Positions 42,319-50,817 of a stretch of DNA of 64,000 nt are shown piece by piece. The stretch comes from Sandaracinaceae bacterium (GTDB lineage Bacteria; Myxococcota_A; Polyangia; Polyangiales; Houyiibacteriaceae): positions 558,001-622,000 of the forward strand of contig JACKEJ010000006.1 in assembly GCA_020633055.1 (NCBI GenBank), given 5' to 3'. The translations under genes and the position numbers were made by a program. How positions within the stretch are numbered: position 1 is the first letter of the stretch; each line of letters begins with the position of its first letter. Under the pieces are notes generated by a model. The model had not been told where the DNA came from and made no database searches. It saw nothing but the letters and a program-made list of their open reading frames with translations.

Positions 42319-43917
42319 ATGCCCACTCCTTCGACCAGGACCCTCCTCCTCTCCTGTGTGTCCTCGTGCGTCTTGGCGTGCTCATCCGCGAGCGACGCCC
42401 GCGAGGGTACGAGCGCACCCTCCGAACGGCACGTGACGGTTGAGGCGCCTGAAGTGCCCGGTCCCTACACGCTCCACGAGTGGGGCCTCGTCGCCGCGAC
42501 CTACGGGAACGCCACGGCGCGGATGGTTTCGGGACCGACGGGCACGTCCGCGTTCGGGTCCCTCGGTGTGGGTGGGCTGGGCGGCACCTTGGGGAGCGTT
42601 GGAGAGGGGCTGCGGGGCGTGGGCAAGCCCGTGCTGTACGTCCACATGGACGATGGCACGGACGCGCTGACGCTCGACGTCGCGGTGCGCCCCGCCGGAG
42701 GCGCGCGCGTGCTCGAGGTGTTCCCGGACGCGACCATGCCCGCCGATCGGACGTCGCTCCGCTGGGGCGAGGTACGGGTGACGCGCGGCGCATGTCATGG
42801 CGCGTACCCCGCCCTCGCGGACACGCGCTGCCAAACAGAGGACGGTCTGTGTGAGCAGTCGGAGCTGGCGCGCTACGAGACGGACGACAGCGACTGCGTG
42901 CACGTGGGTGAGACCGCCGCTGGGCTGCTGTTCTATCGGACGGGCTCCGCCGAGGCCGAGCTGCCTCTCCTCGTCGAGCGCGGGGACGCAGGCGCGGTGC
43001 GCGTCCGACCCCGCGACGGGGCGCCGCCCATGCGAGGCTGGATCATGCGCATCCAGCGCGGAGCCGACCGGAGCACGACCATGGTGCGCGTCGCCTCGCT
43101 CGAGGGGGTGGGACAGGAGAGCCTCGTGCTGGCCCAGGCGCAGGGCGACGGCGTCGTCCCGGGAGATCAGGCGCGCATCACGCTCGGTCAGGCGCTGGCC
43201 GAGGCCGGTCTGACGGACGCCGAGCGCGACGCGTTCATGGCTGCCTGGAGCGACGCGCTCTTCGGTCGAGAGTCGGGTGCGGCGGCCGCTGGCCCGCCTG
43301 CGGGGGCACATGGAGAGGGCGCCGGCCTGGAGGGCGGGATCATCGGATCGGGGGCGCTCGGCGGTGCTGCCAATGGTCCCGGGGCGGCCCGTGGCGTGTC
43401 CGCGTCGGGCAGACCCGGGCGGCCTTTCACCACCATCGGGCGGATTGGCGGAGGGCCTCCAACGCCGCAGCACGTGCTGGGGTCGGTGCAGGACGCCGTG
43501 CTGTACGTCGTCCCGCCGGCCAGCGTCGATGCGCTGCTGCCGCTCGAAGCCGCGCCGGCACCCCGTGAGGTCCGGCGGGTGTTCGTCGCCCGCGTCGATC
43601 TGACGCCGCTCGACCGGGTGACCCTGCGCGCGGGCCGGGCGACGGTCACGGGTGCCCTCGAAGAGCCCGTGGTGCGGCGCGTGATCCGGCGGCACTTCTG
43701 GCCGCTGCGGCAGTGCCTGCACGCGAACGAGAGCGCCACCAATCTGCAGGCGACGTTGCGCGTTCAACCTTCCGGGGCGGTATCCGAGGCCACGCTGGGT
43801 GGGGACTCCCTCGGCGAGGAGGAGCGGGCCTGCTTCCTCGAGGCGATGCGCGCCATCCGCTTCCCGACGGCGGAGACCGTGACGGACGTCAACCAGCCGT
43901 TCGTGATCGCGCGTTGA
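42319..43917 (+). CDS. Lipoprotein with AgmX/PglI-type C-terminal domain
   Basis: A 532-residue protein. The signal TRTLLLSCVSSCVLACSSAS has lipobox VLAC. An N-terminal domain with LHEWGLVAATYGNATARMVS and VGKPVLYVHMDD is typical of a large family in Polyangiales with no known function. A Gly/Ala-rich linker (about residues 320-370) leads to the C-terminal 75 residues, VRRVIRRHFWPLRQCLHANE with QATLRVQPSGAVSEATLGGD and CFLEAMRAIRFPT. This is the TonB-C/AgmX/PglI-like domain of gliding-related proteins in Myxococcus. Envelope location likely; a role in gliding is not shown. It is convergent with the radical SAM gene. Confidence 0.75.
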   Translation: MPTPSTRTLLLSCVSSCVLACSSASDAREGTSAPSERHVTVEAPEVPGPYTLHEWGLVAATYGNATARMVSGPTGTSAFGSLGVGGLGGTLGSVGEGLRGVGKPVLYVHMDDGTDALTLDVAVRPAGGARVLEVFPDATMPADRTSLRWGEVRVTRGACHGAYPALADTRCQTEDGLCEQSELARYETDDSDCVHVGETAAGLLFYRTGSAEAELPLLVERGDAGAVRVRPRDGAPPMRGWIMRIQRGADRSTTMVRVASLEGVGQESLVLAQAQGDGVVPGDQARITLGQALAEAGLTDAERDAFMAAWSDALFGRESGAAAAGPPAGAHGEGAGLEGGIIGSGALGGAANGPGAARGVSASGRPGRPFTTIGRIGGGPPTPQHVLGSVQDAVLYVVPPASVDALLPLEAAPAPREVRRVFVARVDLTPLDRVTLRAGRATVTGALEEPVVRRVIRRHFWPLRQCLHANESATNLQATLRVQPSGAVSEATLGGDSLGEEERACFLEAMRAIRFPTAETVTDVNQPFVIAR

Positions 43918-43947
43918 CTGCAGCGCGCGATCACGTGTCGCTGCGCG

Positions 43948-45384
43948 CTACGACCGCCCCCCGACACGCAGCACGGTGTCAGGCGGCAGCTCTGCGCGCA
44001 GCCCCGCGACGAAACGGCTCAGTGTGGGCGTCCGCGCGAGGAGGATGTCCACTGTGTCGACGCAGGCCACCACGGCGCCGATGATGGTCTCCGCCGTTTC
44101 GCGAAGGGGGCCGAGCGCGCGCAGTCCGAGCGCGACGCGCAGGCGGCGCTGAGGGTCGCGAGCGGCGTTGTCCTCGCCGATGGCGGAGAGCTCCTGCTGC
44201 AGCGAGATGTCGTCGCGCAAGGAGGTGAGCGTGGTGAGGATGCCGACGTCCGTGTACCCGAGAGCTCGCAGCCGCGCGCCGTCTCCGGCCCGCAGGGTGG
44301 TGACCATGCACCAGCGCGTCGGGATGGATGCGTCGCCGTCGACGCGCGCATCGGGGGTGTACTGCGTCGCGACGACGAGCTGCCCGGGCGCGGCCTTGGC
44401 CTCTGGAAACCAAGGCTCGATGCGCTCCAGCGGCGCGTGCAGGCCCCGACCTCGGCGCACGTCCCAGTACGCGTTCCAGGCACCGCCGCAACGCGTGCGG
44501 AGCGCACATCCCCGACACGGTCGGCCGTGCCGCTTGTCGTGGTGGTTGTCGACGCCAAAGGGGGTCTGCTCGTCGACCTCCAGCGCCTCGATCGCCTCGA
44601 CGCTGCGGTCGGCGGCGGCGTCCCAACCGACGCACAGGGGCAGTCCGCAGTACGGGTTCAGCAGGCGGATGTCATGCTTGGCCGCGCGGGCCTGGGCCTC
44701 GATGACCTGCTCGCGCAACACGCCGTAGTCGGGCAGGAGTTGGACGTCCTGCCGCGCTCTGCCGTGTGGCTGCACGGCGGAGAGCGAGATGGAACGGATG
44801 GCCGGCAGACGCTCCGCCACGAAGCTCACGTAGTCCGCGACGAGCCCCTGGGTGGCGTACGCGGTGACGGGGTTCAGCGTGACCGTGATCCCGTTCGCGA
44901 CGAGCGCGTCCATGCCGCGCAGGCAGTCGTCGTAGGCGCCGGGGAGTCCCGCCAGCTCGTCGTGCAACGCCGGCACGTGAGACAGGAAGGAGACGAACGC
45001 AGAGGTGACCCCAGCGCTCGCGAGCTCTGCCGCGTAGTCGTCGTCGATGAGCACCGCGTTGGTCTGCAGCTCCACGAAAGGCACGCCTCCTTCGCGGGCC
45101 TTGCGTACGGCCGCGACGAGGCGCTCACGCAGCAGTGTCGGCTCACCGCCCGAGATCGTCAGCGTCTGCGCGCCGGAGGCGATGAAGTCTTGCAGCTGCT
45201 CGTCCAGCGCCGCGAGGCTGGGCGTGACCGGTCGGAAGTCCTCCACGGGCACGTTGCAGAAGAGGCAGCGCTCGTTGCACGCCATGGTCAGGCGCAGCAG
45301 CCCCTTGGTCCGGTCGTGGTCTTCGCCGCGCGCGGACGGAGCGTCCGTCGAGGCCTCGCTGGAGACGATGGGGAGTGAGCTCAC
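43948..45384 (-). CDS. Radical SAM protein with C-terminal Cys-rich region
   Basis: A 478-residue enzyme starting at GTG 45384. The radical SAM motif is MACNERCLFCNV (C36-x3-C40-x2-C43), followed by the SAM-binding TISGGEPTLL. A second set of cysteines lies at about residues 250-320 (NPYCGLPLCVGW, RPCRGCALRTRCGG), as in SPASM or Twitch-like auxiliary cluster domains that bind peptides. The last 150 residues are an extra domain with no motif I recognise. No small precursor gene, PqqD or transporter is nearby, so the substrate is open; peptide maturation is a guess. The frame extends upstream into the antisense of the dehydrogenase gene, which I reject. Confidence 0.77.
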   Translation of the reverse strand: MSSLPIVSSEASTDAPSARGEDHDRTKGLLRLTMACNERCLFCNVPVEDFRPVTPSLAALDEQLQDFIASGAQTLTISGGEPTLLRERLVAAVRKAREGGVPFVELQTNAVLIDDDYAAELASAGVTSAFVSFLSHVPALHDELAGLPGAYDDCLRGMDALVANGITVTLNPVTAYATQGLVADYVSFVAERLPAIRSISLSAVQPHGRARQDVQLLPDYGVLREQVIEAQARAAKHDIRLLNPYCGLPLCVGWDAAADRSVEAIEALEVDEQTPFGVDNHHDKRHGRPCRGCALRTRCGGAWNAYWDVRRGRGLHAPLERIEPWFPEAKAAPGQLVVATQYTPDARVDGDASIPTRWCMVTTLRAGDGARLRALGYTDVGILTTLTSLRDDISLQQELSAIGEDNAARDPQRRLRVALGLRALGPLRETAETIIGAVVACVDTVDILLARTPTLSRFVAGLRAELPPDTVLRVGGRS

Positions 45385-45441
45385 GGGCGCAGCGTATCCC
45401 AGCCGCAGGGCCCCGCAAAGCGTGGTAGGACGTGGGGCACC

Positions 45442-46704
45442 ATGTCTCCGACATACGAGTTCTTCCAAGTCATCCAGGGGTACCTCGACGAAGCCGCAGC
45501 GGTGGTCGAGCTGCCCGATCACGTACGCGCCATCCTGGCGCAGCCCAAGAACGAGATCATCGTGCACTTCCCCGTCGCGATGGATGACGGGACGATGAAG
45601 GTGTTCAAGGGCTACCGTATCCAGCACAACAACCTGCTGGGCCCCTACAAGGGCGGCATCCGCTACCACGAGACGGTCAGCCTCGACGATCTCAAGGCGC
45701 TGGCCGCCATGATGACGTGGAAGTCCGCCCTCATGAACATCCCCTTCGGCGGGGGCAAGGGAGGCGTCAAGTTCGACCCGCGAGGTCACAGCCGCGACGA
45801 GGTGATGCGCATCACTCGGCGCTTCACGCACGCGCTCGGCAACAACATCGGGCCGTCGTACGACATCCCGGCGCCCGACGTCGGGACCAACTCGCAGACC
45901 ATGGTGTGGATGATGGACACCTACATGAACACGCTGTCGTTTGCCGACAAGAACGCGCAGCGGGCCGTGGTCACCGGAAAAACGCTCACGTGTGGTGGCT
46001 CCGAGGGGCGCGAGAAGGCCACGGCGCAGGGCGTGCTGCACTGCATCACCGAGTGGGCGCGCGAGCAGCGCTTCGACCTCGAGGGCAAGACCGCCATCAT
46101 CCAGGGGTACGGCAACGTGGGGGGTCACGCGGGGGTGTTGCTCGCGAAGCTCGGGGTCTCCGTCGTCGGTGTGGGCGACCACACGGGCTATCTGCACAGC
46201 GGCGAGGGGTTCAACGTCCACAAGCTGCAGGATCACGTGCGACGCCATGGCAGCATCGCGGGCTACGAGCACGGTCAGCCCATCGAGCGCGCCGAGTTCT
46301 TCGGGCTGGAGGCGGACCTGTTCGTGCCAGCGGCGCTCGAGAACCAGATCGGCGCAGCCGAGGCCGAGGCGCTGCGCGTGCGGTTGGTCGTCGAGGGCGC
46401 AAACGGCCCCACGCACCCGGACGGCGAGAAGATCCTCGAGAGTCGCAACATCGCCGTCATCCCCGACGTGCTCGCCAACTCGGGCGGCGTCACCGTCAGC
46501 TACTTCGAGTGGGTGCAGAACCGCAACTCCGAGAAGTGGGACCTGGGTACGGTCGACGCCAAGCTGGAGCGGCGGATGAAGGGGGCGTACGGCCAGGTTC
46601 GGTACTACGCCGAGCAGCGCGGCGTGTCGCTGCGCATGGCGGCCTACTGCCTCGCGCTGGAGCGCCTGGGGCAAGCCTACGCGGAGCGCGGCATCTTCCC
46701 TTGA
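45442..46704 (+). CDS. gdhA: Glutamate dehydrogenase (Glu/Leu/Phe/Val family)
   Basis: A 420-residue hexameric-type dehydrogenase catalysing reversible oxidative deamination of glutamate. KGYRIQHNNLLGPYKGGIRY and the catalytic Lys in MNIPFGGGKGGVKFDPR are typical. The Asp of VPAPDVGTN-like IPAPDVGTNSQTMVWMMDTY and the nucleotide fold IIQGYGNVGGHAGVLLAKLG follow. ANGPTHPDGEKILESRNIAV and IPDVLANSGGVTVSYFEWVQ close the second domain. The N-terminal motif HNxxxGPxKGG fits glutamate more than leucine dehydrogenase (which is shorter). The gene is divergent from the radical SAM gene by 57 bases. Confidence 0.9.
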   Translation: MSPTYEFFQVIQGYLDEAAAVVELPDHVRAILAQPKNEIIVHFPVAMDDGTMKVFKGYRIQHNNLLGPYKGGIRYHETVSLDDLKALAAMMTWKSALMNIPFGGGKGGVKFDPRGHSRDEVMRITRRFTHALGNNIGPSYDIPAPDVGTNSQTMVWMMDTYMNTLSFADKNAQRAVVTGKTLTCGGSEGREKATAQGVLHCITEWAREQRFDLEGKTAIIQGYGNVGGHAGVLLAKLGVSVVGVGDHTGYLHSGEGFNVHKLQDHVRRHGSIAGYEHGQPIERAEFFGLEADLFVPAALENQIGAAEAEALRVRLVVEGANGPTHPDGEKILESRNIAVIPDVLANSGGVTVSYFEWVQNRNSEKWDLGTVDAKLERRMKGAYGQVRYYAEQRGVSLRMAAYCLALERLGQAYAERGIFP

Positions 46705-46720
46705 GCGTCTCGAGGGCAGG

Positions 46721-46739
46721 GTGTCGTCGAGCCCGACAC
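46721..46739 (+). terminator. Possible terminator hairpin after gdhA
   Basis: GTGTCG and CGACAC pair around TCGAGCC, 16 bases after the gdhA stop. There is no T-run, so a terminator role is uncertain. Confidence 0.3.
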
Positions 46740-46740
46740 G

Positions 46741-46820
46741 TGTCGCTCGGGTCCGCGCCGCTCGGCGTCCGCGTCTCTCGGGTCCGCGGGCGTGGCGTCC
46801 GCGTCTCTCGGGTCCGCGTC
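46741..46820. repeat. Short tandem repeat with 30-base period
   Basis: A 25-base unit (46764-46788) is repeated exactly at 46794-46818; it contains CGCGTCTCTCGGGTCCGCG. A partial unit (CTCGGGTCCGCG) begins at about 46746. It fills the noncoding gap between the convergent gdhA and NosL-like genes. Confidence 0.65.
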
Positions 46821-46848
46821 GCTTCGCCGTGCGCCTCGACGCGGCGGG

Positions 46849-47382
46849 CTACTCCAGCGCCGCCAAGACTTCGGGCGTGATCTCCGCGTAGCGGAGGACG
46901 TCCCCTCCGTGGTCGCGCGCGAACTCGGCCGCCGCAGCTTCCCCTTCGACCGGCACCAGGTCGGCCCCCATCGGGCTCCGCAGGTCACTCCCGCGCACGT
47001 AGAGCAACGCGTCCGCGGGGCGTGCCTCCTGCGTGTAGTACTCGGTCACGCGCAGGGCGCGCAGACCGTCCGGCGCGTGCGCCGCCGCGTACCGAAAGAG
47101 ACACTTGGGCCCATCGAACGCCAGCGCAGCTCCCCCGCTGCTCGTGGCGTGTGCAGTCCACTGCGGCGCAGCGTCGGCGTACATGCCGCACTGCGCACAG
47201 CGGGCCCGCGCGTCAGGGTCACCGCACCCGAGGGCGCCGAGGGCGCCGCCGAACAGAGCGAGCGGGACGAGCAGGGCGAGGAGGGCGAGACGCGGGATGC
47301 CAGCAGGTGGGCTGCAACCTGCGGTGAACCGACGGACCGCAGCGCTCGCGGCGGTGAGCGGACGCCGTCTCGGACGGCTCAC
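46849..47382 (-). CDS. NosL-like lipoprotein
   Basis: A 177-residue protein starting at GTG 47382, overlapping the upstream stop (GTGA). LALLALLVPLALFGGALGAL then GCGD is a lipoprotein signal, preceded by an N-terminal basic extension of about 35 residues. The mature part has CAQCGMYADAAPQWTAHATS, the CxxCGM copper-binding-type motif of NosL proteins, and then FDGPKCLFRYA and the strand VTEYYTQEARPADALLYVRG, also typical. NosL delivers copper to nitrous oxide reductase. No nos genes are here, so it may be a general copper or metal chaperone. The neighbouring membrane protein has paired cysteines. Confidence 0.78.
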   Translation of the reverse strand: MSRPRRRPLTAASAAVRRFTAGCSPPAGIPRLALLALLVPLALFGGALGALGCGDPDARARCAQCGMYADAAPQWTAHATSSGGAALAFDGPKCLFRYAAAHAPDGLRALRVTEYYTQEARPADALLYVRGSDLRSPMGADLVPVEGEAAAAEFARDHGGDVLRYAEITPEVLAALE

Positions 47383-48416
47383 AACGCGCCCCCGAAGACC
47401 GAGGCGCCGCCGCTCGCGGCGAGGTAGCGCACGACGGGGACCAGCTGAAAGACCAACAACACGGCGAAGGCATAGCCCGCGAAGCGCGCGGCGTCCCGCT
47501 CCAGCGCGCGCGCCTGCTCGCGCTCCCCCGCGACCCGCGACAGCCCCCGCACGAGGCTGGGCGTGAGCCCCAGCGTGAGCCCGGCGAAGAGCGCGGAGAA
47601 GAGCGGCCAGCCGATGCCCCACACGTCGGCGTGCAGCAAGCAGAACGGGCAGGTGTGCACCGGGGAGCCGTAGGCGTGTGGCGCCACGAACCCCATGATG
47701 GAAGGCACTGACGCGCAGCAGGCGAGGGTGCTCAGGACCCCGAGCGTGCCCACGAGCGCGCCGTGGTCGCGCCGCTGGATGGCCACGGCCACCGCCACGC
47801 ACGCGGCGCAGACCGCCAAGGCGACGCCGAACGCGATGCGCGGGAGCCCGACCTGTGCGCCCATGGTGGCCGCGACCTCCGGGTCCAGCTGCGATGCACA
47901 GCACGACGCAACCACCGAGAGGTCCAGCGAGAGCGCGAAGCGCAACGTCAGCGCGAAGTCGAGCGCCATCAGCGGCGCCACCCCCAGGAGCGCCCTCCAC
48001 GCGACCGGGCTGAGCGTCGCCGTCGGCAGGCGTAGGTCGTAGCGGTGCAGCGCCAGCCACAGCGCGCACGCGAGCGCGGACGCCAGCGTGACGCCCAGCA
48101 TGACGAAGCCCGACGCGCCCAGGTCCAGCACGCCGTAGGCGCACATGGCGCCCTGCACGCTGGGGCTCAGCCTGTCGGCGGCCACCACGCTGAGCACGGC
48201 GTTGACGAGCTGGAACACCATGGCCGCTTGCACCAACATCGCCGCCAGCTCGGAGCGTCGCTCGAGCGCGATGCCCTCTTCGCTGCCCCGGGCGGCTTGC
48301 CCGCGGGCGCGCAGCACCTGCACGCCTACCGCCGTGGCCACGACGGTCGCGCCCAGCGCCGCCAGCCCGGAGAGCACGCGGGCCAGCAGCGTGGGGTGGA
48401 GCAGGTTCTCGATCAC
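47379..48416 (-). CDS. Polytopic membrane protein with paired cysteines
   Basis: A 345-residue protein with about nine transmembrane helices. Cysteine pairs occur in VASCCASQLD, LACCASVPSIM and SPVHTCPFCLLHAD; the last is a C-x2-C motif in a loop. This suggests thiol chemistry or metal handling, but it does not match VKOR well enough for me to name it. It starts at ATG 48416 and overlaps the NosL-like gene by four bases, so the pair probably handles copper or redox together. The family is otherwise unrecognised. Confidence 0.68.
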   Translation of the reverse strand: MIENLLHPTLLARVLSGLAALGATVVATAVGVQVLRARGQAARGSEEGIALERRSELAAMLVQAAMVFQLVNAVLSVVAADRLSPSVQGAMCAYGVLDLGASGFVMLGVTLASALACALWLALHRYDLRLPTATLSPVAWRALLGVAPLMALDFALTLRFALSLDLSVVASCCASQLDPEVAATMGAQVGLPRIAFGVALAVCAACVAVAVAIQRRDHGALVGTLGVLSTLACCASVPSIMGFVAPHAYGSPVHTCPFCLLHADVWGIGWPLFSALFAGLTLGLTPSLVRGLSRVAGEREQARALERDAARFAGYAFAVLLVFQLVPVVRYLAASGGASVFGGAL

Positions 48417-48468
48417 GCGCTCACCATGGGCGCGCCAGTCCTACGCGTCCAGCCGCAGCGCCTGAACG

Positions 48469-48491
48469 GAGAGCGTCTTCGAGACGCTCTC
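48469..48491. other. Perfect inverted repeat before the RHS array
   Basis: GAGAGCGTCT and AGACGCTCTC, 10 bases each, flank the triloop TCG. It lies between the membrane protein start (48416) and the first RHS fragment (48493). No T-run follows. It could be a terminator stem or mark the edge of the inserted segment. Confidence 0.45.
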
Positions 48492-48492
48492 T

Positions 48493-50367
48493 GTGTCCAT
48501 CTCGCCGTCGTGCGGTCGGTCGACGGTGGCGACGATCGCGACGGGCCCGGTGCCCGGGCGTGTGGACGTGACGTACAACAACTTCCTGGAGACGGCGCGG
48601 CTCGAGGTCACGGGCGGGCACGGTGTCGCGTACAGCTACGACCTGGACGGCCTCGTGGTGGGGACGTCACGCGCGAGCGGACCGTCGACGGCGGGGATGA
48701 CGCTGACGCGGTCTGCGCTGGACGGGCACGTGGAGCAAGACGTGCTGGGGGTGGTGCAGACGGAGTACGCTGTGGACGTGAGCGCGACGACGCCCGGCTT
48801 TGGTGACTACCAGGGGAGCACGGTGCGTGCGAACGGGGCGGAGGTGTATGCGTCGGCCTACCAGCACGACGGGCTCGGGCGCATCACGGAGTGGGCGGAG
48901 ACGGTGGAGGGCGTGAGCCGGGTGCAGCGCTTCGAGTACGACGACGCGGGGCGCTTGGTGAGCGTGCGGGACGGGTTGGACGCGCCGGTGGCGGACTACG
49001 CCTATGACCTGAACGGGAACCGCACGAACGTGGTGGAGCCGGACCGTGTGCTGGAGCTGGGTGTGAACCTGGGCTGTGCGGACAGCGGGGGCGTGCCGCT
49101 TGCGCGCGGCGCGAATGACCGCGACGAGCTGTGCCGGCACGGGGAGTACGACTACGCCTACGACGCGAACGGGCGGCTCGAGACGCGCGTGAACGCGAGC
49201 GACCCGCTGGACGAGACGGTCTACACGTACGACGGGGCCGGCCGCCTGCACCGAGTGGCCATCGGGAGCACGACGGTGGACTACGTGCACGACGCGCTGG
49301 GCCGGCGCGTGGGGCGCGTGGTGAACGGGGTGTTCGAGCGAGGCTGGCTGTACAAGGACAGCCTGAACCCCATCGCGCAGGTGGACGCGACGGGCGCGGT
49401 GCAAGCGACGTACGTGTACGTGACGCGCGCGAACGTGCCGGACTACATCGTGGCGGCCAACGGCGACGTCTACCGCGTGGTGGCCGACCACCTGGGCTCG
49501 CTGCGCATGCTGGTGAACACGACGACCGGCGCGGTCACGGCGCGCTACGACTACGACGTGTGGGGCCGGGTGACGCACGCGTCGGGCGACCACAGCCTGC
49601 ACCCGTTCGGGTACGCGGGCGGGCTCTACGACGCGGACACCGGGCTCGTGCGGTTCGGGGTGCGCGATTACGACGCGGACACCGGCAGGTGGACCGCGCC
49701 GGAGCCGTTGGGGTTTGCGGCGGAGACCAACTGGTACCGGTATGCAGGTGGGGACCCCGTAAACCTCGTGGACCCTACGGGGTCCCTCCCTGAATGGGTA
49801 CGTAAACTACTGGACCACGTGGACACTTCGCACGATGGTCCCTTGCGACAGGTGTCCAACACGTTTGCAGCGTACGGCGACGGACTGTCATTCGGGATTG
49901 GCAGATGGGTACGTCACTCGCTCGGTCTTGAAAGCGAAGTCAACGAGTGTGCCGAGGAGTACCGGCTCGGGAGGGGAGTTGGTCAATGGACCCTTGGGAT
50001 CTTGACGCTGTTCACAGGCGTTGGTGCCGGAGGTGCTGCTCCCGTGACGGGACCTTCCATGGCGGGTGGCGCCTACCGCACGGCCGCGCCAACCTTCGAA
50101 GCCGAGGTCGGAGCGGCCGTGGACGCTGCTGTCTCTGGTGAACTCGTCCTCGTACCCAACTCCCCGGCCGCGATACGAATGATCTCGGCGCTGGGAGGAG
50201 GTCAAGGCGCGACAGAGGTGGTTGCGAACACGATCACGGGCTTCGGATCCGCCGCGAATGGGCTGGCCGGTCCGGGGCCGACCGGCGGGGTCGCTGCACG
50301 AATTGCGTACGGCGCGGGCCGAGCTGCCGGAATTGCGTTCTACATGGGCAGGTACGGCGCCCCGTGA
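48493..50367 (+). CDS. Orphan RHS repeat protein with C-terminal toxin-like tip (cassette A)
   Basis: A 624-residue frame from GTG 48493. It has no signal peptide or N-terminal RHS shell; RHS core begins near residue 15 (VDVTYNNFLETARLEVTGGH) and shows YD repeats (YDDAGRLVSVRDGLDAPVAD, YAYDLNGNRTNVVEPDRVLE). The core ends at YRYAGGDPVNLVDPTG, the family boundary. The 195-residue tip (EWVRKLLDHVDTSHDGPLRQ to YMGRYGAP) contains a Gly/Ala-rich hydrophobic stretch (WTLGILTLFTGVGAGGAAPV) and no known nuclease motif. The lack of a full N-terminus suggests a silent cassette that can recombine into a complete rhs gene. The core is near-identical to copies at 51.1 and 53.3 kb. Confidence 0.75.
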   Translation: MSISPSCGRSTVATIATGPVPGRVDVTYNNFLETARLEVTGGHGVAYSYDLDGLVVGTSRASGPSTAGMTLTRSALDGHVEQDVLGVVQTEYAVDVSATTPGFGDYQGSTVRANGAEVYASAYQHDGLGRITEWAETVEGVSRVQRFEYDDAGRLVSVRDGLDAPVADYAYDLNGNRTNVVEPDRVLELGVNLGCADSGGVPLARGANDRDELCRHGEYDYAYDANGRLETRVNASDPLDETVYTYDGAGRLHRVAIGSTTVDYVHDALGRRVGRVVNGVFERGWLYKDSLNPIAQVDATGAVQATYVYVTRANVPDYIVAANGDVYRVVADHLGSLRMLVNTTTGAVTARYDYDVWGRVTHASGDHSLHPFGYAGGLYDADTGLVRFGVRDYDADTGRWTAPEPLGFAAETNWYRYAGGDPVNLVDPTGSLPEWVRKLLDHVDTSHDGPLRQVSNTFAAYGDGLSFGIGRWVRHSLGLESEVNECAEEYRLGRGVGQWTLGILTLFTGVGAGGAAPVTGPSMAGGAYRTAAPTFEAEVGAAVDAAVSGELVLVPNSPAAIRMISALGGGQGATEVVANTITGFGSAANGLAGPGPTGGVAARIAYGAGRAAGIAFYMGRYGAP

Positions 50368-50786
50368 TCGAAGGACTCGCGTTCATCGTCGGAGGCGTCC
50401 TGCTGGCCAGAAGCGCCATCGGGGCGTGGCGCCGCGAGGGGTTGCCGATTGGCGTGGCAATGGACGAGTTCGGGCCAGTGGTGGCTCTTCTTCGGCCTCT
50501 ACCTCGAACGCTCGCGATGGCATGGTCCATGTGGGTGGCGTTCGGGCGAGTCGAGTTAGCGGTTGTCTGGGCTGCACTCGGCACCTACTACGCTGTGATG
50601 GCCGCGATTGGAGCCACCATGGCTGCTCTCTACTCACTCGCGAGTGGGCAAGAGCCACGTATCAAGAAGCCGACGGGATGGAACGCGCACTTGCTGGAGC
50701 AGTTTCGGCGTCGGCAGCGGCGCTTCGCGCTGCCGGTGGCGGGCGTCCTGGTGGCATGGGTCTGGGCTTGGCTTAGGTCAGTATGA
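50364..50786 (+). CDS. Candidate immunity protein A, multi-helix membrane protein
   Basis: A 140-residue protein whose GTG start overlaps the stop of cassette A (GTGA, 50364-50367). It has about three to four hydrophobic segments: LAFIVGGVLLARSAIG, LAMAWSMWVAFGRVELAVVW, YYAVMAAIGATMAALYSLAS and FALPVAGVLVAWVWAWLRSV at the C-terminus. Position directly after a polymorphic tip, small size and tight coupling are what is expected of a cognate immunity protein. A membrane immunity protein would fit a membrane-active or periplasmic toxin. No family was recognised. Confidence 0.6.
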   Translation: MIEGLAFIVGGVLLARSAIGAWRREGLPIGVAMDEFGPVVALLRPLPRTLAMAWSMWVAFGRVELAVVWAALGTYYAVMAAIGATMAALYSLASGQEPRIKKPTGWNAHLLEQFRRRQRRFALPVAGVLVAWVWAWLRSV

Positions 50787-50817
50787 CGCTTCGACGCCCT
50801 GCGCGGCGTTGACCACC

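Noticed and set aside
43948..46674. A 908-residue version of the radical SAM protein
   Set aside because: The upstream 430 codons are antisense of gdhA; a GTG at 45384 gives a normal start.
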